Program-made: the position numbers and the translations under genes
Assembly: GCA_002361235.1 (NCBI GenBank)
Contig: DESI01000013.1
Coordinates: 37,970 to 60,450, forward strand
Length of the DNA stretch: 22,481 bases
DNA from: Porphyromonadaceae bacterium UBA3318
GTDB taxonomy: Bacteria > Bacteroidota > Bacteroidia > Bacteroidales > Muribaculaceae
Direction: 5' to 3'
Notes under the pieces: generated by a model
Told to the model about the DNA's origin: nothing
The model's database searches: none
The model's input: only the letters and a program-made list of their open reading frames with translations
In this document: piece by piece, positions 5,012-13,700 of the stretch
How positions within the stretch are numbered: position 1 is the first letter of the stretch
Layout: every line of letters begins with the position of its first letter

Positions 5012-7444
5012 ATGATTCTTAGAAAGATTGCCCTATTGGCATTGTCGGCAGTGCCTATGCTTGCCGCAGCCCAGACACAGGACAACCCGCAGGTACTTGT
5101 CGAGGGTCAGAACTCCTGGACCGGCGAAAGCTGGTCGATCGTCTATTTCGAATATACTCCACAGGAGGACGTGCTTGTGACGCTTGACGGCATCAGTTCC
5201 GCCACCGTCACGCAGGGGGGTACGGAAATTTCACGTTACACCACGTCTACGCCGGCGCAAGTGGTGTTTATGGCCAAGAAATCGACCGAATATATCCTCA
5301 GTTCGTTCTCAATGGCTTCATCCATGAATTTCACCGCCACATTCACGCCGCACGCATATAACGACGGCCAGGACTGTTCTGATCCCATCGTGGCAGGGTC
5401 GGAGCCGGTGTTCATGCCCTGTATGAGTACCGGAGGGATGTTCGGTACGAAGATACCTGTATTCGTCAGATACAATGTGCCTGAAGACGGCAGACTGGAG
5501 GTATCCTTCACAGTGTCTCCCAATAAATTCTATTTCGGATCTGATTGTGACAGCCAGTTTGCCGAGCTTGAGCTGAAATATTCGGAAGGGGAGTACAAGG
5601 CGACGGTCGACGTAGAACAGGGCGACAGCTATCTGTTCAGGGCAGAGGCCACAAGTGCGGTTATGGGCACATTCCGGGTCGTACAGGTTGTGCCGGGATC
5701 GTCATGCGAGGATGCATGGACGGCTGTAGCCGGCGACAACGTCATTCCCAAAGAAGCCGGAACATACTGGTACACATTCAAGGCTCCGGCAGTGCCGTCG
5801 CAACAGTTTGTCGAAATCAGTTCGGAAGCTGACTGCAGCGTGGAGCTGACGTCTTCGTGCGGTTCGACTTACGGCGCCGTCTCGTGCGAAGCGATCGCAC
5901 TGAGGGCAAGTCTTAGCGGCGGCGACTCACGTATTCTGAAGATAGTGAAATCGGCCGCCACTGCCGAAGACGAGCATTTCACTCTCGCATTCGTCGCTCC
6001 CGGAGAAATCGACACGGAGTCGGTCGGCCTCCCCATCGAGGCCGGACAGAAATATACGACTCCGGCTTTCGGAGGCACGTATTATTACAGCTTCACGTCC
6101 CCGGCTGCCGGCAATTGGTTTGCCGATGTTCGACTCTCCGTCCCGGCAGTCTCCGGATCAAGCATGGCTCTGTATGAGAAAGGGGGAGTATTCCCGGTGG
6201 CAAACGGCACTTCTGTCATCCACGCCGAAATCAAGGCCGAGACTGAATACGTGCTCAAGCTGATATGCCCCAATTCATTCCGGTCCGTTCCGTTTGAACT
6301 CAATTTTGCGGAAGTACTCCCGGGTCAGACTGAATCCAATCCGCTGACAGCTGTAATAGGCGATAACAATGTGCCTGCATGGGCATCGGTTTACTTATCA
6401 TATACGTCCGAGAAATCTTCATGGATTGTCGTTGCCACCTCTGGTATGAAACCTGCCGTAAAAGTCAAGGACGGAATGTCGACACAGTTATATGAGGTGG
6501 TCGGAAAAGAAAACTCCTGGCGCTTCGAGGCGGTATCCGGCACGGACTATATCTTCAGTTTTGCTGATGTGGCGGATCCGTTCGTCATGAATCTTGCCGC
6601 AGTGGATTATGCGGCAGGTGAGTCGTCCGACAATCCTGTCGATGTGGAAGGGGATTCATATACGCTTCCGTCATCCACAGGCAAGACATGGCTTCGCTAC
6701 ACTCCGAGCAAGGACGGATTTCTGGTCGTCTCCACCACTCTTGCCTACGACAGGTCTAATCAGGTGCTGGTGTATGTAGGTGAAGTTAAAGACGCCAACC
6801 GTCAGCAGCTGCCAACCAACGGCGATTACAGCAACCTTCAGTTTGCGACACTGCGCACAGCTGTGAAATCAAGTGAACCGGTCTTTGTCTGCGTCTCGGT
6901 CGGCGTCGCACAGGAGGGGGCTGCCGTGATGTTCGAGCTTCAGGATCCCGGCAAGGGGGAGACTCCTGCCACGGCCATAGAAATACCGATAACAGGCGAT
7001 CCGACGGTCTATACCATGACGACGCTTAATTACGGTGACACCCGCTGGTATTATTTCAATGCGAATGAAGGTCAGCTGTCAATGACTGCGAACGGATATT
7101 ATGAGGCAGAGCTTTATTACGCAGAGGATATGGATAATCCGGTTGCGACAGTGGCACGTGGCTCCGATTACTTTACATACGGATTCACCGATGTGGCACT
7201 GACCGGAGGAAAATACTACGTCAAGCTGACCCGTCTGTCGGCCGACAAGGAGATAACCCTGTCCGGATCGGCTATTAAAGATGTGCTTTCAGGTGTCGGT
7301 TCGGTCATGGTTCCTGAAATCCTGGAGCGCACATGGTGGACTATCGACGGCAGACGTATCGACGCTCCCACGCCGGGAGAAATCTGTATTTCCAAGACTG
7401 TCTACAGTGACGGTACAGTGCGTGTGGTCAAAGTGATAGAGTAA
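5012..7444 (+). CDS. Large exported beta-repeat protein, paralog of the upstream gene
   Basis: The 810-residue product begins with signal peptide MILRKIALLALSAVPMLAAA, probably cleaved before QTQ. Around seven units of roughly 100 residues follow. Their starts show a pattern like NP..V..G.N..P followed by an aromatic YYxYT/WYTF strand, e.g. SCEDAWTAVAGDNVIP, SNPLTAVIGDNNVPAW and SDNPVDVEGDSYTLP. Units two and three keep the Cys at the start seen in the neighbour. The C-terminus is a short sorting-like tail: WWTIDGRRIDAPTPG, then VVKVIE, similar to the end of the 19044 gene. It starts 18 bp after the previous stop with an A-rich leader, so the two form an operon. The unit resembles beta-sandwich domains, but I cannot name a family. 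The palindromic element copy 2 follows the stop by 13 bp. Probably a surface or secreted structural protein; function unknown. Confidence 0.87.
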   Translation: MILRKIALLALSAVPMLAAAQTQDNPQVLVEGQNSWTGESWSIVYFEYTPQEDVLVTLDGISSATVTQGGTEISRYTTSTPAQVVFMAKKSTEYILSSFSMASSMNFTATFTPHAYNDGQDCSDPIVAGSEPVFMPCMSTGGMFGTKIPVFVRYNVPEDGRLEVSFTVSPNKFYFGSDCDSQFAELELKYSEGEYKATVDVEQGDSYLFRAEATSAVMGTFRVVQVVPGSSCEDAWTAVAGDNVIPKEAGTYWYTFKAPAVPSQQFVEISSEADCSVELTSSCGSTYGAVSCEAIALRASLSGGDSRILKIVKSAATAEDEHFTLAFVAPGEIDTESVGLPIEAGQKYTTPAFGGTYYYSFTSPAAGNWFADVRLSVPAVSGSSMALYEKGGVFPVANGTSVIHAEIKAETEYVLKLICPNSFRSVPFELNFAEVLPGQTESNPLTAVIGDNNVPAWASVYLSYTSEKSSWIVVATSGMKPAVKVKDGMSTQLYEVVGKENSWRFEAVSGTDYIFSFADVADPFVMNLAAVDYAAGESSDNPVDVEGDSYTLPSSTGKTWLRYTPSKDGFLVVSTTLAYDRSNQVLVYVGEVKDANRQQLPTNGDYSNLQFATLRTAVKSSEPVFVCVSVGVAQEGAAVMFELQDPGKGETPATAIEIPITGDPTVYTMTTLNYGDTRWYYFNANEGQLSMTANGYYEAELYYAEDMDNPVATVARGSDYFTYGFTDVALTGGKYYVKLTRLSADKEITLSGSAIKDVLSGVGSVMVPEILERTWWTIDGRRIDAPTPGEICISKTVYSDGTVRVVKVIE

Positions 7445-7457
7445 GCATAGCAAATTA

Positions 7458-7763
7458 TAGCGGCTGGATTGCCTCGGAGAGGCAGTTTCTCAATAACCCC
7501 ACGATGACTGGAGGGCGCATGGCGTCCCGACAGTCTTCGTGGGGTTAGACGCGAATTGTGCAGCTTGGTCGGAGACCATGCCGCTCGCCTTATCCATCGA
7601 TACACACCAATCCTATACGGCATCATCGCCGAGCAGTACAGCGACATGGTCTCCGACCAAGCCGAGCCGCACCGATCTTGTCCCACGAAGGCCGATGCCA
7701 GCTGTCGCTGTCACCGTCCATCGTGGGGTTATTGAGAAACAGCCTCTCCGAGGCACCCCGCTA
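7458..7763 (+). repeat. Four-arm palindromic intergenic element, copy 2
   Basis: The plan and orientation are the same as in copy 1. The outer stem 7471-7505 pairs with 7720-7754 (34/35). The inner hairpins are bounded by ccccacga/tcgtgggg on the left, cttggtcggagaccatg and its complement in the middle, and tcccacga/tcgtgggg on the right (one C-to-T change leaves a G-T pair). Compared with copy 1, the outer arm mismatch at ttaatgag is repaired to ttattgag, and a middle-arm pair changes from tgtcg/cgaca to tgccg/cggca. Homology to copy 1 starts near ttatagcgg just after the stop of the 5012 gene. Confidence 0.9.
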
Positions 7764-7771
7764 ACAATCAT

Positions 7772-7930
7772 CGGTAGAAGGTAATGCTTCGGAGGAGGGT
7801 AATACATCGGTAGAAGGTAATATTTAGCGGAGGGTAGTACTTCGGGGAGGGTAATACTTCGCGGAGGGTGATGCTTCGGTGAAAGGTGGTTCTATTGAAG
7901 AGGTGTTATCTATCGGAATGTGGCATTAAT
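7772..7930 (+). repeat. About 18-bp tandem repeat tail of palindrome copy 2 (9 units)
   Basis: It is the same array as after copy 1 but 159 bp instead of 142 bp, i.e. longer by exactly one 17-bp unit. The first two units and the last segment (ggaatgtggcattaat) match copy 1, while the middle units differ. This is a length-variable array by comparison of the two copies. Confidence 0.85.
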
Positions 7931-7975
7931 CTCAAAAACGTGTAAAATCCGACGTTTGATAATCTCAAAAACGTG
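7927..7975. repeat. 16-bp direct repeat upstream of queA
   Basis: taatctcaaaaacgtg occurs exactly at 7927-7942 and 7960-7975, 33 bp apart, ending about 20 bp before the -7 element of queA. The first copy overlaps the end of the tandem tail. It could be a regulator site or a small duplication. Confidence 0.7.
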
Positions 7976-7994
7976 AAAATGGCGATAAAATGTG

Positions 7995-8002
7995 TAACTT
8001 TG
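7995..8002 (+). promoter_or_regulatory. -7 promoter element of queA
   Basis: TAACTTTG matches TAnnTTTG exactly. No TTTG is found 19-21 bases upstream. The element ends only 4 bases before the first ATG of queA (8007), so transcription should start at or just after that ATG. Confidence 0.6.
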
Positions 8003-8006
8003 CAGC

Positions 8007-9266
8007 ATGAACGAGACGATGAACGAGACAGAGATAAAGGCGATACATATAGCGGATTTCGATTATCCGCTGCCGGACGGGCGGATTGCGAAGCATCCGC
8101 TGACGGACCGCGCGGCGTGCAAGCTACTCGTCGCCGACAACCGGGGTAATGTGAATCATGTCGTTTTCAGCGAGTTGCCGGGCCTCCTGAGTCCGGACAC
8201 CATAATATGCTGCAACGACACGCGCGTCATCAATGCCCGGATCGAGATGCACAAGCCCACCGGCAGCCGCATCGAAATATTCCTATTGGAACCGGTCGAG
8301 CCGCACGATTACGTGCTGATGTTTCAGGAACGGCAGCGTTGCGTGTGGCGTTGTCTGGTGGGCAACCGCAAGCGTTGGAAAGAGGGTGAACTGGTCAAGG
8401 AGATAGACGTGAACGGCTCGGTGTGCCGTCTGCGCGCCCGCATTCTCGGCGAGGCTCCCGGCAACAGCTTCGACATCGCGTTCGAATGGGACGGCGCCCA
8501 CAACTGGGCCGACATCGTGGAGGCTGCGGGTCGCATTCCTATCCCGCCGTACCTGCACCGCGAATCGGAGGCGAGCGACACAGATGATTATCAGACCGTC
8601 TACGCACGTATGCAGGGCTCTGTCGCCGCGCCGACGGCCGGACTGCACTTTACTGATGAACTGATGGATCAGATTCGCGGCCGTGGCATCGAATTCCATC
8701 CCGTCACGCTTCATGTGGGTGCCGGTACGTTCCAGCCCGTGAAGTCGGAGGAGATTGGCGAACATCCCATGCATACGGAGAAATTTACCGTCACGCCTGA
8801 AACGGTCGGCGCCATAATACGACAATTGGAAGCCGGCCATCCTGTTACGGCTATCGGCACCACTTCGGTGCGTACCCTCGAATCATTGCCTTATATCGGC
8901 CGGCATCTTCTTACGGGGGCCGACAATCCATACAGCGTGTCGCAGTGGGAGGCATACGAATCCGAGCCGTTCGACACGTTGCCGGCACTGAAGGCTCTGT
9001 ATGACAGGCTGGTTGATCCCGACAGCGACGTGCCGGCATCGATGGAGACATCCATCATGATCGCACCGGGATTTCAGTGGCGCATCGTGTCGGCGATGGT
9101 CACCAATTTCCATCAGCCGCAGTCGACGCTGCTGCTGTTGGTCAGCTCGTTTCTCGGCAATGACGAAAACGGCACGCCGTTGTGGCGCGGCTATTACGAC
9201 CGGGCGTTAGAGAACGGCTACCGCTTCCTCAGCTACGGCGACGCCTGCTATTTTACACGAAAGTAA
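8007..9266 (+). CDS. queA: S-adenosylmethionine:tRNA ribosyltransferase-isomerase
   Basis: QueA transfers and rearranges the ribosyl part of SAM onto 7-aminomethyl-7-deazaguanine at wobble position 34 of tRNA, giving epoxyqueuosine. Visible family marks include CNDTRVINAR, GRIPIPPY, the signature YARMQGSVAAPTAGLHFT, LHVGAGTFQPVK, GTTSVRTLES, VTNFHQPQSTLLLLVSSF and the C-terminal YRFLSYGDA. The 419 residues exceed the roughly 350 of E. coli QueA; much of the excess lies in an insert between TTSVRTLES and APGFQWR (about residues 295-355). The first 24 bases are a near-exact duplication (MNETMNETE), so ATG 8019 is an alternative start, and the -7 element makes a leaderless or very short leader mRNA likely. 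Its stop overlaps the aroA start by one base (TAATG), indicating coupled translation. Identification is secure. Confidence 0.97.
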   Translation: MNETMNETEIKAIHIADFDYPLPDGRIAKHPLTDRAACKLLVADNRGNVNHVVFSELPGLLSPDTIICCNDTRVINARIEMHKPTGSRIEIFLLEPVEPHDYVLMFQERQRCVWRCLVGNRKRWKEGELVKEIDVNGSVCRLRARILGEAPGNSFDIAFEWDGAHNWADIVEAAGRIPIPPYLHRESEASDTDDYQTVYARMQGSVAAPTAGLHFTDELMDQIRGRGIEFHPVTLHVGAGTFQPVKSEEIGEHPMHTEKFTVTPETVGAIIRQLEAGHPVTAIGTTSVRTLESLPYIGRHLLTGADNPYSVSQWEAYESEPFDTLPALKALYDRLVDPDSDVPASMETSIMIAPGFQWRIVSAMVTNFHQPQSTLLLLVSSFLGNDENGTPLWRGYYDRALENGYRFLSYGDACYFTRK

Positions 9267-10594
9267 TGGCGATAGTAAAGGTACACTACGATGCGGGCAG
9301 GGAGTGGGAGAGCGTCCGGCTGCCCGGGTCGAAAAGCATAGCGGCCCGCGCGTTGGTGTGCCGTTACGTGTATGGCCTTGATACGGAGCTTGTAAACCTG
9401 CCCGACTGCGACGATACGATAGAATTGTCCGAGGCATTGCGTCGACTGTCGGAACGAATCGACAAGCCGTTGCTGCGTTTGGAAGAATTCGGCGAACTGC
9501 CCCCCTGCGTCATGGAGTTCAATCTGGGCAACGGCGGCACGTCGCTGCGTTTCTTCGTGGCGCTGGCGGCGTCGTTGCCCGGCCTGACGGCATACGTGGA
9601 CTGCGCGCCGGGACTGAAACGGCGTCCTCTCGCACCGTTGCTTGACGAGCTGAGACACCACGGCGCCGAGATAGAATGTCTGGAACGCCCCGGCTACGCG
9701 CCGCTGAAAATCACCGGTCGGCGTCTCACCGGCAATGAGCTGACGGTAAGCAGCCGGCAGAGCTCGCAATTCCTTTCGGCGTTGCTGATGGCCTCGCCAT
9801 TATGGGATATCAAGGGGGCGCCGATAGTGCCTGACGTCACCGTATCGAAACCTTACGTCGAGATGACGCGCAAGGTGATGGAAAGTTTTTCCAAATCACC
9901 GGAACGATACGAGATAGAGGCCGACTGGTCGGCAGCAAGCTATTTTTACGAATTGGCACTTGCCGTGCCGGGCCGCAAATTATATATCGAGAATCTGACC
10001 GATGCGGAGCATTCCATACAGGGCGACAGCGAGACGCAGAATATCTTCGCATTCTTAGGCGTGGGAACGCACCGCGCGGAAGATTCGGCAACGGGAGCGG
10101 TGCTTGAAGGAGACGCGAGGGCCACACGCGCTCTTGCCGATACCGGCCTGTCCCTCAGGCTCGACATGGGCGACACGCCCGACCTCGTGCCGGCTCTGGC
10201 AGTGGGGATGTGTCTGGCCGGCATACCGTATGTCTTTGAGAATGTCGGCGCCCTGCGCGTCAAGGAGTCCGACCGTCTGCAGGCACTGTGCGCGGAGCTG
10301 CATAAAGCCGGATTTGCCGTGCATGTGGCCGATGACATCGCCGGGGATGGCGTCCCGATGCCCCGGGAGACGCCGACGGTAAGCCTGGTATGGAAGGGTC
10401 AGAGATACCCCGTGGCCGACGACGAGACCTTCGAGGCCTGGAACGACCACCGTATCGCCATGGCAATATCGATATTGGCAACCCGCTTGGGCTGGCTCGG
10501 AATCAAGGACGGCGAAGAGGTGGCCAAATCCTTCCCCGGCTTTTACAATGAACTTGGCTGCCTGGGCTTTAAGATAACCGGCATCCGGATCTGA
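9266..10594 (+). CDS. aroA: 3-phosphoshikimate 1-carboxyvinyltransferase (EPSP synthase)
   Basis: AroA joins PEP to shikimate-3-phosphate, the sixth step of the shikimate pathway to aromatic amino acids, in the cytoplasm. The start ATG at 9266 shares its A with the queA stop (TAATG); a longer upstream extension would run inside queA and has no family support. The 442-residue product fits the usual 420-450. Catalytic and binding motifs seen are LPGSKSIAAR (Lys23, Ser24, Arg28), GNGGTSLRF, SSQFLSALLMASP, DTPDLVPALAVG with the catalytic Asp, LRVKESDRL, NDHRIAMA and AKSFPGFYNEL with the late Lys. Overall sequence is divergent from the E. coli type, as is common in Bacteroidota, but all these residues are kept, so it should be active. 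It is probably co-transcribed with queA; the two pathways are not otherwise related. Confidence 0.96.
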   Translation: MAIVKVHYDAGREWESVRLPGSKSIAARALVCRYVYGLDTELVNLPDCDDTIELSEALRRLSERIDKPLLRLEEFGELPPCVMEFNLGNGGTSLRFFVALAASLPGLTAYVDCAPGLKRRPLAPLLDELRHHGAEIECLERPGYAPLKITGRRLTGNELTVSSRQSSQFLSALLMASPLWDIKGAPIVPDVTVSKPYVEMTRKVMESFSKSPERYEIEADWSAASYFYELALAVPGRKLYIENLTDAEHSIQGDSETQNIFAFLGVGTHRAEDSATGAVLEGDARATRALADTGLSLRLDMGDTPDLVPALAVGMCLAGIPYVFENVGALRVKESDRLQALCAELHKAGFAVHVADDIAGDGVPMPRETPTVSLVWKGQRYPVADDETFEAWNDHRIAMAISILATRLGWLGIKDGEEVAKSFPGFYNELGCLGFKITGIRI

Positions 10595-10611
10595 GTTTTA
10601 AGTGCAAATTT

Positions 10612-10660
10612 TACATTTGTTACACTTATTTTGCAATTTGAAAGAAAAGTTGTACATTAG
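10612..10660 (+). promoter_or_regulatory. Promoter region of the 10710 gene (two candidate -7 elements)
   Basis: TTTG (10630-10633), 19 bases, then TACATTAG (10653-10660, one mismatch to TAnnTTTG) would start transcription near 10666, a leader of about 44 nt. A perfect -7, TACATTTG, also occurs at 10612-10619 but lacks a -33 TTTG. An inverted repeat AGCGGA/TCCGCT (10659-10664, 10699-10704), with inner ATGAA/TTCAT, spans the leader. Confidence 0.55.
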
Positions 10661-10709
10661 CGGAAAATTAGGATGAAAAACAACATTATTCATTAAAATC
10701 CGCTTACTT

Positions 10710-13700
10710 ATGAGACTTTCCTATCATCTGTTGGCGACTCTGCTTCTTGCATGCGGCCTATGGACTGCGGCAGATGCGCAGACGGTCGCCAAGGTCTCGT
10801 CGCACAGAGCGATCAAGACAGTGCCGGTTGCGAAAGTATTGAGCTACAGCACGACCGAGACGAGTCAGACTATTCCGATGACACGCCGTCAGGCCCGTCA
10901 GGCCGGCGTTCAAAGTCCCGCATCGCGCCCCGCGCCCCGCGTAATGTCCTCCGCCCCGTCGCTGGCGCCCAACATCGTGCTGCGCGGCGAGGTGGTGGAC
11001 GCCGACACATGGCTCCAGGCGCCGGCTGCGTACGACATCTCGCAGATCCTCGTGACCAACGGCACGGCATCGTTCAAGAAATTAGGCTCGATGCGTCTGG
11101 CCTACAGTATGATGTACGACAACTGGGACGGCATCCTTTACGCCTCGGGAGTCTCGGCCGAATTGGGCGACGTGTCGTACGACGTGGACCTATACCGCAT
11201 CTCCACCTGGAAGAACTATAAGTCGTGGCTCGGCGACGATCCCACGTTCATAGCGGGCAGCGACTGCGCACGCGACCCCTCCACGGGCGATGTCTATTCC
11301 TGCGTGATGGGTGTGAACTCCAAGCCGTGCTGGGCTCAGAATAACTTCCATCTTGTGGACGAGTACACTGCCGGACCTAAGGAAATCATCAAGATTCTTC
11401 CCGAGACCCTTATAGCCGTGGGATGTACCAATGCCGGACAATATTACGCCATGGGTGCCAGCGGCAAGTTCTACAAGGTGGAGAAGGCGACCGGCGAGCT
11501 GACCCTGGTGGCGCAGACCGACGTGGAATCCACTTATAAGTGCAGCGGTTGTGTCAACGACGACAACAATACGTTCCTGATGACCTACGCCAACGACACG
11601 GAGGCCGGCCTGGTGGAGATAGACCTCGCCACGGGCGCCACCGTCACGCTGGCCAAGTTCCCGGACGGACAGCAGGTAGCCGGACTCCATATCGCCAAGC
11701 CTATGGCGCAGGCCAAGGCTCCGGCCGTCCCCGGACTTGAGGTCACGCCCCGAGGAGCCGAACTCAAGGCTGACGTAAAGATTACCCTTCCGGTGACGCT
11801 CAACGACGGCACCCCCGCCGCCGGCGAGACCTTCACCTGGAAAGTCTACGTCAACGACGAGCCCAAGGGCACCGGCACGGCCAAGGCCGGTGCGACAGCG
11901 GAGACTGAAATCACAGTGGAGACTGCCGGCTCATACGAAGTGGCTGCCGTGGTGTCCAACGCAACCGGCGACTCGCCGCAGGCCCTGATCAAGACATATA
12001 TCGGACCCGGAGTGCCCAAGACTCCCGCCAATGTAGCCCTCGTCCTGAACGGTTCGAATGCTACCCTCACATGGGACGCCGTGACCGAAAGCAACGGCGG
12101 ATGGTTCGACGCCCGGGCCGTGACGTATAACGTGATGGACGAGACCGGCAAGGCCGTGGCCACAGGACTCACCGAAACCACCTGGTCCACCACACTCGAC
12201 GTGCCCGCCGGCACATACCGCCGCGTAAGCTACTCGGTGAAGGCCGTGAACAACAATGTGGAATCCGAGGCAGGCCGTTCCAATGTTATCGGGCTGGGCA
12301 ACTACACGGCGCCCATGAGCATGAATCTCGAACAGCGTGACAAATTCGACGAACACACCGTGATAGACGCCAACACCGACCGCAACACGTGGCGCTATTA
12401 CGACGGGCACACCATATATACATATCACGACAGCAACAACGGCGACGACTGGCTGATGAGCCCGCCGGTATATCTGGAAGGCGGCAAGGTCTACGAGTTT
12501 ACCACCACACTGGCCGCATCCAGCAACTATTCTCCCGAGAAGATCGAGGTGAAGTACGGCACGGCGCCCACCGTGGAGGCCATGACATCCACCGCCATCG
12601 AGCCTGTAGAGTTCACGCGTTCGGAGCCCCGCGACATGCACGGCATGCTGCGCCCGGCCACCAGCGGCCTGTATCACATCGGCTTCCACGCCATCTCGCG
12701 TCACGGCCGCTACCGCATCACGCTCTATTCCTACGACGTGCAGGAGGCCGTGGATCCGGCCACTCCCGAAGCTCCCTCGGAGATGACGGTGACCCCCGCC
12801 GCCAACGGCGACCTGAAGGCCACCGTAGCCTTCAAGGCTCCCGCCAGGCTTGTGGTAGGCACCCCGATATCGGGTAACGTAAGCTGCCGCATCTATCGCG
12901 GCGAGACCCTTGTCACCACACTCCCGTGCACCCCGGGCGAGGCAGCTTCGTACGAAGACGCCACCGTGCCCGAAAAGGGAACGTACGAATATGTCGTAAG
13001 GGCGGTTAACGGCGAAGTGGAAGGCCTCGCCGCACGCGTGTCGGCATACGTGGGTCCCGCCACACCCGCCAATGTGACGGGCGTGAACCTGTGGCAGAGC
13101 GGCATGAACGTGAACATGACCTGGCAGCCCGTCACCACCGATGTGGACGGCAAGGAGATTCCCGCCGCCAACGTGACCTACGACGTTTACCAGGGCATTG
13201 TGCATGAGGATGGGCTCCATATCGGCAACAAGCTGAACTCCACACCGCTCACCGACACGAAGTTTGCCGCCGAGCTGGAACAGAATCCCGATGACCAGAT
13301 GTTCCTGTACCTGCTGGTGCGCGCCAACAACCGCGACTCCAACGGCAGCTTCACCTCAGGCGCGGCCATCGTGGGCAAGCCTTACAAGCTGCCCGTGCGC
13401 TACAGCGCCGCTCCGAGCGAGAACCTGGCCATAGTGGCCGGAGGCGCCGGTACGGTGGGCCGTGGCTCGGATGCAGAGTCGATGCATTCGGCCGACAACG
13501 ACGGGTTCTTCTACTACATATCCAACGCCACCGCCTCCGAGACATATCTGGAGACCGGACGCATAAACCTCAATGTCGAGAAGCCTATCCTGACCCTCTG
13601 TGCATGGAGAGTGTCGGCCGACGACAACAATCTGCTGAACGTCTACGTGAAGAAGGGCGGTGAGATAAACAAGGTGCTGAGTGTCGACAACAGCACGCTG

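Noticed and set aside
9182..9265. Extended N-terminus of aroA inside queA
   Set aside because: The arginine-rich extension is the alternate frame of the queA end; the EPSP synthase homology starts right after the ATG at 9266.
10746..10760. Lipoprotein signal (LLACG) in the 10710 product
   Set aside because: The position before Ala-Cys is Leu, which fits a lipobox poorly, and a good signal peptidase I site (ADA before Gln24) follows; sorting-tail proteins normally use this type.
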